Assembly (NCBI RefSeq): GCF_018991925.1
Contig: NW_024732415.1
Span: forward strand, 3,105,481 to 3,169,480
Reading direction: 5' to 3'
DNA length: 64,000 nt
DNA from: Homarus americanus
Lineage: Eukaryota > Arthropoda > Malacostraca > Decapoda > Nephropidae
Part shown: piece by piece, positions 55,016 through 64,000 of the stretch
Numbering within the stretch: position 1 is the first letter of the stretch
How the letters are laid out: each line of letters starts with the position of its first letter
The notes under the pieces: model-generated
The model's database searches: none
What the model saw: the letters and a program-made list of their open reading frames with translations, nothing else
What the model was told of the DNA's origin: nothing
Translations under genes and position numbers: made by a program

Positions 55016-55445
55016 CCCTAATCAAATCCAACCTAAAGTATTAATTTATAGTTAAGTTACCAAAAGCATTAAAAAATATTACTTAAAATTTATGAAAAAC
55101 CAAATCGATTTACTAATAAGTGAAGCCTCAAGAACACCAATATGAGTTCGATTGTTTAAGAAATGTAATAAGTAAAAAGTGACTTTGTAAGGTATCGAGT
55201 TGGTTTTCGTTGACAGGTTTAAGTATAGATAAGACTGAAACATATGAATAAGACTTCTATAAGACTTTAAAGACTTCCGTATTGTAGATAATTTATATGA
55301 ACTTGAGAGGCTTTTTTTTTGTTGGATGTGACCTTGTGGATCTCTGACAGCTAATAAAGACACAGATGAAAATAACACTGGTACACATGCACTCAGACAG
55401 ACACACTGATTAAAACAAACACATACGGAGAAGATACATGGAGAG
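55016..55445. other. AT-rich unique sequence, no gene seen
   Basis: The 134-codon minus frame at 55079-55483 begins in a CA microsatellite. Its inner part has no recognisable motif. Confidence 0.4.
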
Positions 55446-55492
55446 AAACACACACACACACACACACATACACACACACACACACACGGTCA
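55446..55492. repeat. (CA)n microsatellite
   Basis: About 22 CA units with one CATA. Confidence 0.95.
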
Positions 55493-55873
55493 AATACAAA
55501 TAACTACATATACAAGTTGGGTATAATTCGTTGTATTAAATATTTATCTGGTTTTACCTTAACAAGATCACAAGAGCCATGAATATAATTACCATGGGTT
55601 ACCTCACATGTGTACATTAAACACCTTGGTTCGGTATATTTTGTCCTGTGTATATTAATGATGGGTCGCACACTAATTAAGGGAACGCCAACCTCTCTCT
55701 CTCTCTCTCCTGTTTTCTGTTCACCTTCCCCTTCCCCCATTCTTTTTATGAAACATTTTTATGACTCACTAGACAGTGTACGACCATCCCCTTGGCTATC
55801 CGCTCCTCCCTACCAAATTTAAGCTTCGTGTCTTCAAAAATGTCGGGCCGCTGGTAGGGGGTTGGTGTCGGCC
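55493..55873. other. Unique sequence with short (CT)n, no gene seen
   Basis: (CT)n at 55695-55710. No motif. Confidence 0.4.
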
Positions 55874-55874
55874 C

Positions 55875-55936
<62 letters not shown>
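55874..55936. repeat. (GA)n microsatellite
   Basis: About 30 GA units. Confidence 0.96.
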
Positions 55937-55937
<1 letters not shown>

Positions 55938-55974
55938 ACCAGTGAAGGCGGTCAATTTTCCCACCGCGTGACAA

Positions 55975-56365
55975 CAGAATCCAAGAAGCCATAAATCTTA
56001 AAATAACGACGTAATATAATAATTATTTCGATGCTAAGGCTAAATCCAAGATGCCATTACCTATACAATGATAACACAAAATCGTGATTATCCCTTGTTA
56101 TGCCACAGCAAAGTCTAGGAAGCCATAAAATACCAAATAACTCCCTTCGTGCCACAAAAACTCCAAGGTGCCATAACTCGAGATAATACAGTAATGATGA
56201 AAAATACTTCTTGCTCCCCTCTGCTCCACTACAAGGTCCAAGGGGCCATAATATCTCTGTATAGTAATAATAAAGAATACATGATTATCGCCCCTCCTAC
56301 CACAAGAAAAAACCCGATGATCTGTAATTCTGAACAATACATGATATCAAACACTGAATATTAAT
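55975..56365. repeat. Degenerate about 60-bp CAAGATGCCATAA array
   Basis: Words GAATCCAAGAAGCCATAAA, AAATCCAAGATGCCATTAC, AAGTCTAGGAAGCCATAAAA, AACTCCAAGGTGCCATAAC and AGGTCCAAGGGGCCATAAT recur every 55-70 bp, each followed by an AATAAC/TGATTAT segment. An old minisatellite. Confidence 0.7.
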
Positions 56366-56740
56366 GCCTCTCAGACCTTGTCATCTACTTAACAAATTTA
56401 TTAACACTGTTCGTGTTTTAAATAATCTTGGACTCGCGTACAGAAACCATGAGACATTCACTAGTTCCCCCTCTTATAAGGAAGGTTGGCGACAATGCCC
56501 TTATGATAAAAGAACGAGAGGTACAGGGAACGTATGTAAGGGAACATTTGCGGGAAACAAGGGTCAAAAGAACGTTCAATATATTGTCTCCGCGCGTTAT
56601 TAGTGACCCCTTGAGGAGTAGGGGAGAATATGCCTTAGAGGGAATTAGTTTAGAACTTTCTCCCTCCCTGCTGATGTAAGTTTTATTACGAGGGTGCAGG
56701 GGGTAAGGTGGAGGTGAATAGGTATACAAGGGGGTCATGA
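56366..56740. other. Unique sequence, overlapping frames without support
   Basis: Frames of 79-106 codons overlap on both strands (56364-56738). None has a recognisable domain or transcription signal. Slightly higher GC than the surroundings. Confidence 0.35.
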
Positions 56741-57065
56741 ATAGGTAGAGGAAGGCGAGGTGGAAAGGGTGGAGAGGGACGTAGAATAGAAGATAAGATG
56801 GAGTTAGTGGAAAGGGGGAGAGAGATAGATGGAAGAGGGGATGTTAGTGAGAGGAGTGAGGGGTGTTAATGAAAAGGGAGAGGAGAGAGTGAGAGGTAGG
56901 TGCTAGTAGAATGGGAGAGGAGAAAGTGAGAGGTAGGTGCTAGTAGAAAGGGAGAGGAGAGAGTGAGAGGTAGGGAAGTAGATATTAGTGGGAAAAGATG
57001 GGAGAGTGGGGTGTAGGGAGGGAGGTAGGTGTTAGTGGAGAGGGAGAGGGGGAAAGAGAGGTATA
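56741..57065. repeat. Purine-rich array with about 48-bp GAGAGGTAGGTGCTAGTAGA unit
   Basis: GGGAGAGGAGAGAGTGAGAG followed by GTAGGTGCTAGTAGAA recurs about three times at 56870-56965, in a purine-rich tract. Confidence 0.8.
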
Positions 57066-57181
57066 AGCAGGTGAGGATCAGTTGGGTATTGTGGTCTGGC
57101 AGATAATAGTGAGTGTCGGTGAATTTATGTGGTAAGTGACGGATGGTGTATGTGGTTATGTGGAAGTGAAGAGTGGGAGGT

Positions 57182-57182
<1 letters not shown>

Positions 57183-57216
<34 letters not shown>

Positions 57217-57341
57217 AAAAGTGAGTCTAAGTGGGTAAGTAGGTTCAGTGGTGCATATAAGTGGGAATTAAGTGGTGGTGATAAAGGGAGAAAGGGTGTA
57301 CATTGGTGGATGTAAGAGCGAGTATGGGTCCAAGAATAGGT

Positions 57342-57402
<61 letters not shown>
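57183..57402. repeat. (GT)n and (CT)n microsatellites
   Basis: (GT)n at 57184-57214 and (CT)n at 57344-57400, separated by AAGTGGGTAAGT-type sequence. Confidence 0.93.
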
Positions 57403-57404
<2 letters not shown>

Positions 57405-57920
57405 ATGTGAAGTCTTAACCCAGAATAACTTGTATTTTGTATAATTTTGTATATACCGAGTCTGGTTGGAAGGCGAAGTGAAGGTATATACAGTATATAT
57501 ATTTCAGCCCCCCTGGTGGTGTGTTTATGTATTATGTATGGGTTATCGGACCCCGCCAGAGCCAGAAACAAACTTACACAATACTGCATCAAGTAGTGGA
57601 AGGCGGGTGGTGGTTGTGAGTTCTTGTAGGCAAAGATTTTTTAGTTTTTATTTTACGTACACCAAAAAAATCTTATCATTTTCTATTTTTTAGAGTTTAT
57701 TGGTTAAATTAAAATTAAAATCCATAAGAAAATACTGATGAGTTTAGAGTCGTTGTATCTTAAAAGGGTAATAATACACCTGTCCTTTACTAATTAGCGA
57801 TAGCACCTGAGAGTTTATTCCCTGTGAAAAGTTTGAATACACTTCTCTTAGTTAAGACAAAGAAGAGAATAGGAAAAAAACTTCGAATAGACTATATTCA
57901 TTTACCCATTCATTACGATG
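57403..57920. other. AT-rich unique sequence, no gene seen
   Basis: No motif in short frames. Confidence 0.4.
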
Positions 57921-57924
57921 TTTT

Positions 57925-58165
57925 TACCCCTTCAGTACAATGACTTAACCCCTTCAGTACAATGACTTAACCCCTTCAGTACAATGACTTAACCCCTTCA
58001 GTACAATGACTTAACCCCTTCAGTACAATGACTTAACCCCTTCAGTACAATGACTTAACCCCTTCAGTACAATGACTTAACCCCTTCAGTACAATGACTT
58101 AACCCCTTCAGTACAATGACTTATTCGTCTTATTCGAGGGGTTAAGTCATCGTATTCAAGGAGAT
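57925..58165. repeat. 22-bp CCCCTTCAGTACAATGACTT minisatellite with an inverted terminal copy
   Basis: Nine essentially identical 22-bp copies to about 58122, then after 15 bp one reversed, diverged copy (GGGGTTAAGTCATCGTATTC at 58138) and a weaker second one. The end of the array can fold back on itself. Confidence 0.93.
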
Positions 58166-58445
58166 AATTCATCGTAAGACAGAGTATTATAGAGCATACA
58201 TCAATCCATCTAATTAATAATATACGATATGTAACTAATTTTTCACATTTCTATTTGTAAAGACTCATTCAAGGTAAAGATTGACATAGATAAATATTAC
58301 AATTTATTTAAGTTTTTCAAGAATATATATATAGAATGGCATTAACGAGAGAGAGAGAGAGAGAGAGAGAGATTATGCTAACCCAAGAGTCGTAACAGTG
58401 CCAGAGTTGGAGAAGTAATTATACAGAGTTTGAGTTAGATCTCCC
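58166..58445. other. AT-rich sequence with (GA)n, no gene seen
   Basis: (GA)n at 58348-58372. Confidence 0.5.
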
Positions 58446-58448
58446 CAG

Positions 58449-58450
<2 letters not shown>

Positions 58451-58487
<37 letters not shown>

Positions 58488-58583
58488 TGTGTGTTTTCTC
58501 CTTTGTGGTATACGCATGTGCATTTATGTATGTGCATATACTCACATCATTACACTGTATGCACTCAGAAATAAACACACACA

Positions 58584-58648
<65 letters not shown>
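58451..58648. repeat. (GT)n ... (CA)n inverted pair
   Basis: (GT)n at 58451-58495, about 80 bp of spacer, then (CA)n at 58573-58648. The two are reverse complements and could form a hairpin of 20 or more base pairs. Confidence 0.92.
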
Positions 58649-58649
<1 letters not shown>

Positions 58650-58985
58650 ATGTATGTATGTGTCTCAAGTCAGCTGTGAATTTGTTTTAAGTCAATTGAT
58701 TATTTTCAAGCTAGCTGTTTATTATTTTATTAATTTATTGATGTGTCGAGACAGCTGTTTATACATAAAGGCAGGTACATATGTTTTAAATCAGCTGCAA
58801 ATTTATGTCTCAAGTCAACAATGAATATCTGTATATAGTCAGCTGTTTATCTCTCACGTCAGCAGTGTTTTAGTAAGCTGTGAATTTGTCCCTTAAGCTA
58901 ACTGTTTATGTCTCAGATCAGCTGTTTATTTAAGTCAATTGTTTTTTGTCTCACACTTGTTATTTATACCACAAAAAACATGTAA
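58650..58985. repeat. Degenerate 25-35-bp GTCTCAAGTCAGCTGTTTAT array
   Basis: About ten diverged copies of TCAAGTCAGCTGTGAATTTG / AGTCAGCTGTTTATCTCTC-like words. Each keeps CAGCTG, an E-box core. Confidence 0.75.
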
Positions 58986-59275
58986 GTTTATGTTCCCGTA
59001 TGAAGGCAATTTATTGTCCGTAATGTGAGAACCGAAGTGAGACGTAAAATTATTCTTTCGGGAGACATTTATATCTAGGAATACACACATCACAAGTCAT
59101 AGTGTAAAAGTAGTTTAATTTATTATAACAGATGACACAAGAAAAGTAAATAAAAAGTAATTTACATAACATTGAAATATGAATAAGCGGCTTTTGTTCC
59201 ACTCTTGTTTTTTGGAAATAATAATGGAGAGAGAGAGAGAGAGAGAGGAGGGGGAGGAGGGGGGGCATTAAAGTT
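58986..59275. other. AT-rich sequence ending in (GA)n, no gene seen
   Basis: (GA)n and GGGGGAGGAGGGGGG at 59225-59266. Confidence 0.45.
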
Positions 59276-59279
59276 GTAT

Positions 59280-59565
59280 AACCTAATCTCTGTAAAAGAT
59301 AATTGGTTTAATTACCTTTGGGATTATTTCATCAAAGTCGAAAGTTAAACCACCAAGAACTTACAAGCGAAGGAAATGTGGCATATTATTTTTTTATTCT
59401 AATTTGCAAATTGACTAAACACGCTGCAATTAATATGATGCACGCTGTTCGCTAATTAATTCTTGAAGTATTTTTGTGTGATTGTTTAATGAGTTAGTCG
59501 GTAAATTCTAAGGTTAAAATTTCCATTAAATTCCAGTCCATTCGCAACATTAGATAAGATAAACT
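59280..59565. promoter_or_regulatory. Low-repeat island with TAATT and octamer-like words; possible conserved non-coding element
   Basis: GATAATTGGTTTAATTACC, CTAATTTGCAAATTGAC (palindromic ATTTGCAAAT, octamer-like), TGCAATTAATATGATGC, CGCTAATTAATTC. No frame and no tandem repeats over about 280 bp. Function inferred only. Confidence 0.25.
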
Positions 59566-59878
59566 AGCAGGAGAAGTTAAGGTTACGGAGCACAACTTGA
59601 TGATTTTTGACGGTGTATGTTGTCTTAAGATAATGGTATTGTTGATGTTGTTGTTTACTATGTATTAAGGTAAGATATTCCTGCCTGAAACCTGGAGATC
59701 AGAAACATAAAATAAAATAAGTTATCTGAAACCGGCAGATCCGAAACTTAAACGAAACGAAGTAGATCTGAAATTGGTACAAATGAAATATATAATTTTT
59801 TTAGTTTAGTAATATTTAAAATATGAGATTTATAATGAAAATGTGAGATTCTGTAAAGTTAAATCAGACAATGCTATG
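59566..59878. other. AT-rich sequence, no gene seen
   Basis: GAAACYGGCAGATCMGAAAC-like words recur three times at 59685-59785. Confidence 0.45.
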
Positions 59879-60006
<128 letters not shown>

Positions 60007-60074
60007 AATTACGTTTCCAGTTCACAGAATTATTATAACCATAGAAGATAATTAATAATTTAAGAACAGTTATC

Positions 60075-60461
60075 TTTGTCTCTCTATACATCTTCATTAT
60101 CTTTCTCTCTATATATATCTTCATCTCTACATATCTGCCTTTCTGTGTTTTTATTTATCTTTATTGTGTTCATTTATATATGTTTGTCTATTAGTCTTTA
60201 TTGTCTATTTGTTTGTGTTCCTGTCTATTTGGTTGTCAGTCTATCTCTGTCTGTCAGTCTATCTCTGTCTGTCAGTCTGTCTCTGTCTGTTATCTCTGTT
60301 TCTGTCAATTTATCTGTTTGTCTGTCAATCTCTGTTTGTGTTTCTGTCTGTCTCTCTGTGTCTGTGTGTGTTTTCCTGTCTGTCACTGATGAGGCCAAAG
60401 TTTCAGGAATTATATGCAGATCCCATTTGCCTTTTCTTCCTCCTCCTTCTCCTCCTCCTCC

Positions 60462-60522
<61 letters not shown>

Positions 60523-60535
60523 CTTACTACCATAT
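60075..60535. repeat. T/C-rich array (CTGTCTGTCAGTCTATCT) and (CAT)n
   Basis: CTGTCTGTCAGTCTATCT repeats at 60236-60300, and about 20 CAT units at 60461-60520. Long hydrophobic + frames are artefacts. Confidence 0.88.
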
Positions 60536-60832
60536 ACACTATCAACAAATTGTCCAGAATAATATAATCATCTAGCACAGTTTACCTCTTGACTTAACCT
60601 GACTTTCAATAACTGTTCACCACCAACCTTTAACGCTTGCAACACAAGTTCTTTCACACAATGCAACGCCTGCAATATTGCACTGGAGAGCGGCGTTTAC
60701 CTGTGCATTATTGTAACACAGTGGTTATTGCCCTTAATTGTATTCCAAATATGCTGTTTCATGTTTGATTACGAATTGTTGTGTGTTGTGCTCTGGAGTT
60801 TGGAGGTCTAGAGAGCTGGGTCAAACGGTGAT
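60536..60832. other. Unique sequence, no gene seen
   Basis: No motif. Confidence 0.35.
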
Positions 60833-61125
60833 TTGTGTTTGTGTGTTTGTGTTTGTGTGTTTGTGTGTGTTTGTGTTTGTGTTTGTGTTTGTGTTTGTGT
60901 GGAGGGTTTTGTGTTGTGTGTGGATGGCTGTATGAGTGTGTGTGTGTGTGTGTGTGTTTGTGTATGTTTGTCTGGTGATTGTGTGTGTGTGTGTGTTTGT
61001 CTGGTGATTGTGTGTGTGTGTGTGTGTGTGTTTGTCTGTGTGTGTGTGTGTGTGTTTGTCTGGTGATGTGTGTGTGTGTGTGTGTGTGTTTGTCTGGTGA
61101 TTGTGTGTGTGTGTGGGGGGGTGGT
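60833..61125. repeat. (GT)n/(GTTT) array with TTTGTCTGGTGATTGTG units
   Basis: GTGTTTGTGTTT runs, then TTTGTCTGGTGATTGTG plus (GT)n repeated four times with a 40-50-bp spacing. Confidence 0.92.
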
Positions 61126-61560
61126 TATGTTTATGTATTTTGCGTACATGGGAGTGCTTGTTTGCGCGTATGGTGGTGTTTGTGAAGAGTGGAGTGGGGT
61201 AATTTTGTGTTAGGTGATTTGTTCATGTATAGGGTGAGGGTGTTTGTGTTTTTGTCCTGTGTGTGGAGGGTGTTTTTGTGTGAGCGAGTGGGGTGGTGAT
61301 GGGGTTGGTGTTTTGTGAGTGTGTTTGTGCAGGTGATTATATCGGGGGGTTGGAGAGAGGAGTTTGTGTTTTGTGAGTGTGAAGGTGGGGTTTGTATGAG
61401 TGGGGGTATGAGAGGGTGAGAGTGTTTGTGTTTTGTGTATGTGTGTGTGTGGGGAGGGAGAGTGTATTTATGTGGATATGTGAGGGAGGATTCTATGTGT
61501 GTGTATTTGTTTGTTTGGTGTCTGTGTGTGTGTGTATGTTTATATATTCATCTATACGTT
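61126..61560. repeat. Degenerate G/T-rich sequence
   Basis: GTGTTTGTGTTTTGTG and GGGGTTTG words recur without a fixed period; a decayed continuation of the preceding array. Confidence 0.65.
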
Positions 61561-62080
61561 CTTCTGTCTAGATAATTTACATCTCTGTCTCTGTGTGTAA
61601 CTTTCTGTCTTTTGTCTGTCTGTATAATTATCAATGTTTGTGTTTCTGCGTCCGACTTTGTTTATCTACCTAAGTGAGACATATCACTAGAGTGCGTCGT
61701 GAGTGTATGAACTGAGGTGTTATGAGTGTAATGAATGTGTGTATGTGTGTATTGGCCGTATTGACGAGGCTATATGTGCGTTAATCAATTGAAGTGATAA
61801 CGTAGTGAATCTTCGCTCCCCAAGGCAATCCGGTATGGTGCGTATTGAGTGTGTGAACGAATTCAAAAGACACCAACAGCTGAATGCGTTCCCACAGACC
61901 AGGGAGAGACGCGATGATTGAGAATCGGAAATAAAAAAAAAGGGGGGGGGGAGAGGGAGGGAGGGAGAGGAAAGGACAGTGGAGGGGGAAAAGGGAAGGA
62001 AAGTGGAGGAGGAAAAGTCGGTAAGAGGGGGAGAGGATTGTCGTGTAAGTGGCTGTGACATGACACCTCGCTCTCCCTGG
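61561..62080. other. Unique sequence with purine tract, no supported gene
   Basis: 61930-62035 is A/G-rich (GGGGGGGGGAGAGGGAGGG). Overlapping minus frames of 76-122 codons here are Ser/Pro/Leu/Phe-rich and start or end in it. Confidence 0.4.
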
Positions 62081-62530
62081 GACGACATGACACTTTATAA
62101 CACCATATATCATTCTCAGAAAGACATGACGCTATATGATACTACACCTCACTTTTAGGAAAATTCATAATAATTTATTAACACGTCACCATTGTCTTCG
62201 GAAAACACCATGGCACTATATATAGCACTTTAGATATGAAACGACATTTCAGCTCTGACACCACACTTACTGTAATTTATGACACGACATTTACATTCTT
62301 ACAAGATACATGTGGTTCGAGGTGACACTTATGTTCTGACACGACACCTAAGCTGACACAACACACGACACTTTAGCCTTAATACGAAATAGTCTTACAC
62401 GATACTTATGTTCTGAAACAGTACATATGGTCTGACACGACACTTATGGTCCGAAACAACACTTCAACTTATGGTCCGAAACGACACTTACGGTCTAGCG
62501 CGACATTATGTGCTGGAGGCGACACTCATT
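62081..62530. repeat. Degenerate 18-25-bp ACGACACTTATGGTCTGAC array
   Basis: ATGACACTTTATAACACC, CGACACTTATGGTCCGAAAC and ACACGACACTTATGGTCTG-like words continue for 450 bp. Divergence is high at the left and lower at the right (62400-62500). Confidence 0.78.
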
Positions 62531-62594
62531 TCCGTCTCGTCCACCAAACACGACATGGTCTTCTCTACAAAAATTATTGGAGAGTGATGTTGTT

Positions 62595-62655
62595 GAGATG
62601 AGGAGGAGGAGGAGGGGGGGAGAGGAGGAGGAGGGGGGGAGAGGAGGAGGAGTAA
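62595..62655. repeat. (GGA)n with GGGGGGAG interruptions
   Basis: GAGGAGGAGGAGG and GGGGGGAGAGGAGGAGG repeated twice. Confidence 0.9.
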
Positions 62656-62932
62656 TAAGAAGAGGAGTAACTTAAGAAAAAGTGCAATAGCAAAAGAAGA
62701 AGACAAAAACAAGAGTCATAACAAATACAATCAACTACAACAAGAAGAGTAACAAAATAATTCGCCTTCGTTTATTTGTTTGTTTGTGAAAGACGGATGG
62801 ACAAGAAATGGGAAGACTCAGAAATAATCCCACCAAACAGAAGTATGACATAGACGATATGAATCTGGACCTTGGCTTCGATAACTAGATATAATGATTT
62901 TCGTTATAAAATGTAAATTCATCCCGGTGATA
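62656..62932. other. A-rich unique sequence, no gene seen
   Basis: No motif. Confidence 0.4.
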
Positions 62933-63006
62933 TACAGGGTGTCCAGAAATGATTACCCTCAAAACAGTATGCTTTAATCAGGGTAATCATTTATGGACTC
63001 TCTCTA
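62933..63006. mobile_element. Palindromic MITE, copy 2, TA flanks
   Basis: From TA at 62933 to TA at 63005. Left terminus CAGGGTGTCCAGAAATGATT pairs with the reverse complement of the right end (GAGAGAGTCCATAAATGATT). The centre AAAACAGTATGCTTT differs from, but resembles, GAAAGCATACTGTCTTT reversed in copy 1 at 29510-29591. Confidence 0.7.
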
Positions 63007-64000
63007 GTTTTAAAACCCATTATATATGTACGGTCAAGTCGGTGTTATTGTAATGTTTATTTGTACTAAGTTTTTTTTTTTTTGTGAAATCTTGTTGGGT
63101 TTCAAAGGATTGGTAGATATTATCCCCGAATTTATATTTTGTTTAGTTAGTTTGTTTGATCCGCGTAAAATTGAAGCTGTGAATTGGAAATGTTATTATT
63201 TTTCATATATTGAGGATTCTTCTCGGTCAAGTCTTCCTATATTTCCCCTGGACTAGTTAATATTTATGGTGTCTAGGGGAAATTCTAACCATTTTAATGA
63301 TTTTATGCGTTTTAATTACTTTTGTGAAATCAGAAGAAAAAACAAAGATCTGAAATCATTGTTTTAACCCGTGAAACTGTTGAAGGATACCAACGCTTAT
63401 GATGACTGACTGAACATCATGGAAATACAGAGAACTAAAAAAAAAGTCTAAAATTTGTATGAAATTTGACCCGTACTAAATGTTAAAGATACAAAAAAGA
63501 AATTCTTGCTAAATTATATGACCTTTGACCTCTGAGATGTTAAAGGATAGTTCAGAAGTAAATTGGTTTTCTAAGAGATCTCCATAAATTTTCAAGTTTT
63601 GATATTAAAAATGAACTGTGATGGCAACAAAAACCTCGACTACTATAGCAGAATTAAAGTGAAAAACATTATCGTCTCTAGAGTGGCTGTGACGTCACTC
63701 GAGGCATTATAGGGGAGGATATGGTCAATATATAGAAACTCCATATTCTTAATGTATCCAATTTATACATTCGCTAAACTTTACATAATCCTAATATAAC
63801 TAAATTTAAGATACCCATATACATGATGTTAATAAATTATAATAAGACGATAGTTTTTAATGGAATATAAGTTAGGCAATATTTGGTATCTGACAACATT
63901 CAGTAGGTTTGGGCAGTATAATTATCACTGAACTTAAAGTGGAGGTCTGGTTATAGTTCAGCTGTCATAAGGAGCGGTTGTGGGAGGTTAATACTAGACT
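63007..64000. other. AT-rich unique sequence, no supported gene
   Basis: A 76-codon + frame at 63026-63256 is hydrophobic with no recognisable domain. TGTGACGTCACTCGAGG at about 63688 contains a perfect CRE-type palindrome. Nothing else. Confidence 0.4.

Noticed and set aside
56364..56738. Overlapping frames of 79-106 codons on both strands
   Set aside because: Open on both strands over the same span with no domain, splice or poly(A) support; likely chance in a stop-poor stretch.

Overview
This 64 kb window reads as eukaryotic intergenic DNA, most likely from a decapod crustacean or another arthropod. Three things point there. There are many interstitial stretches of the arthropod telomere pentamer TTAGG/CCTAA. 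There are several non-LTR retrotransposon pieces of a kind common in decapods. Micro- and minisatellites are extremely dense (long GA, CA, AT, TAA runs and over 25 longer-period arrays). I see no operon structure, CRISPR array, rRNA or intact tRNA gene. Nearly all open frames are translations of tandem repeats. The species call is inference.

Layout. 1-9 kb: mini/microsatellites (26, 16, 26 and 22 bp periods, GGT/TTG runs), one retrotransposon 3' tail, and a telomere-like CCTAA block. 9.4-16.3 kb: a decayed reverse transcriptase (RT), then 20-, 24- and 17-bp minisatellites and a possible second RT scrap. 16.8-27 kb: a low-repeat AT-rich island with a diverged tandem duplication, a strong G-quadruplex motif, a tRNA-derived SINE beside another retrotransposon tail, 83- and 21-bp arrays, a polypyrimidine-to-polypurine switch, and two more CCTAA blocks. 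27.3-31.5 kb: dispersed repeats, an inverted-terminal element, a small TA-flanked palindromic MITE, and the best promoter/first-exon-like signals in the window (very tentative).

31.9-34 kb: a roughly 2 kb 30-bp minisatellite with higher-order structure. Its core recurs in an independent 23-bp array at 50.9 kb. 39.9-45.5 kb: the main transposon cluster. It holds a 5'-truncated CR1/jockey-like retrotransposon with a 456-codon RT frame and a frameshifted C-terminus, a second truncated copy facing it, a tRNA-SINE ending in (TA)n, and a decayed second RT with a recognisable YADD box. 48.8 kb: the only substantial non-repeat, non-transposon ATG frame (106 codons), with AATAAA just after its stop. 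53-59.6 kb: two low-repeat islands rich in homeodomain-type words, a 42-bp array, TTAGG and CCTAA blocks facing each other, and a 22-bp array with an inverted copy at its end. 60-64 kb: GT-rich repeats, a degenerate array, and a second copy of the MITE.

I found no convincing new multi-gene system. The items most worth a second look are the shared minisatellite core, the SINE tails that run into dinucleotide arrays, the short dispersed repeat found next to telomere-like repeats, the MITE pair, and the small 106-codon frame.
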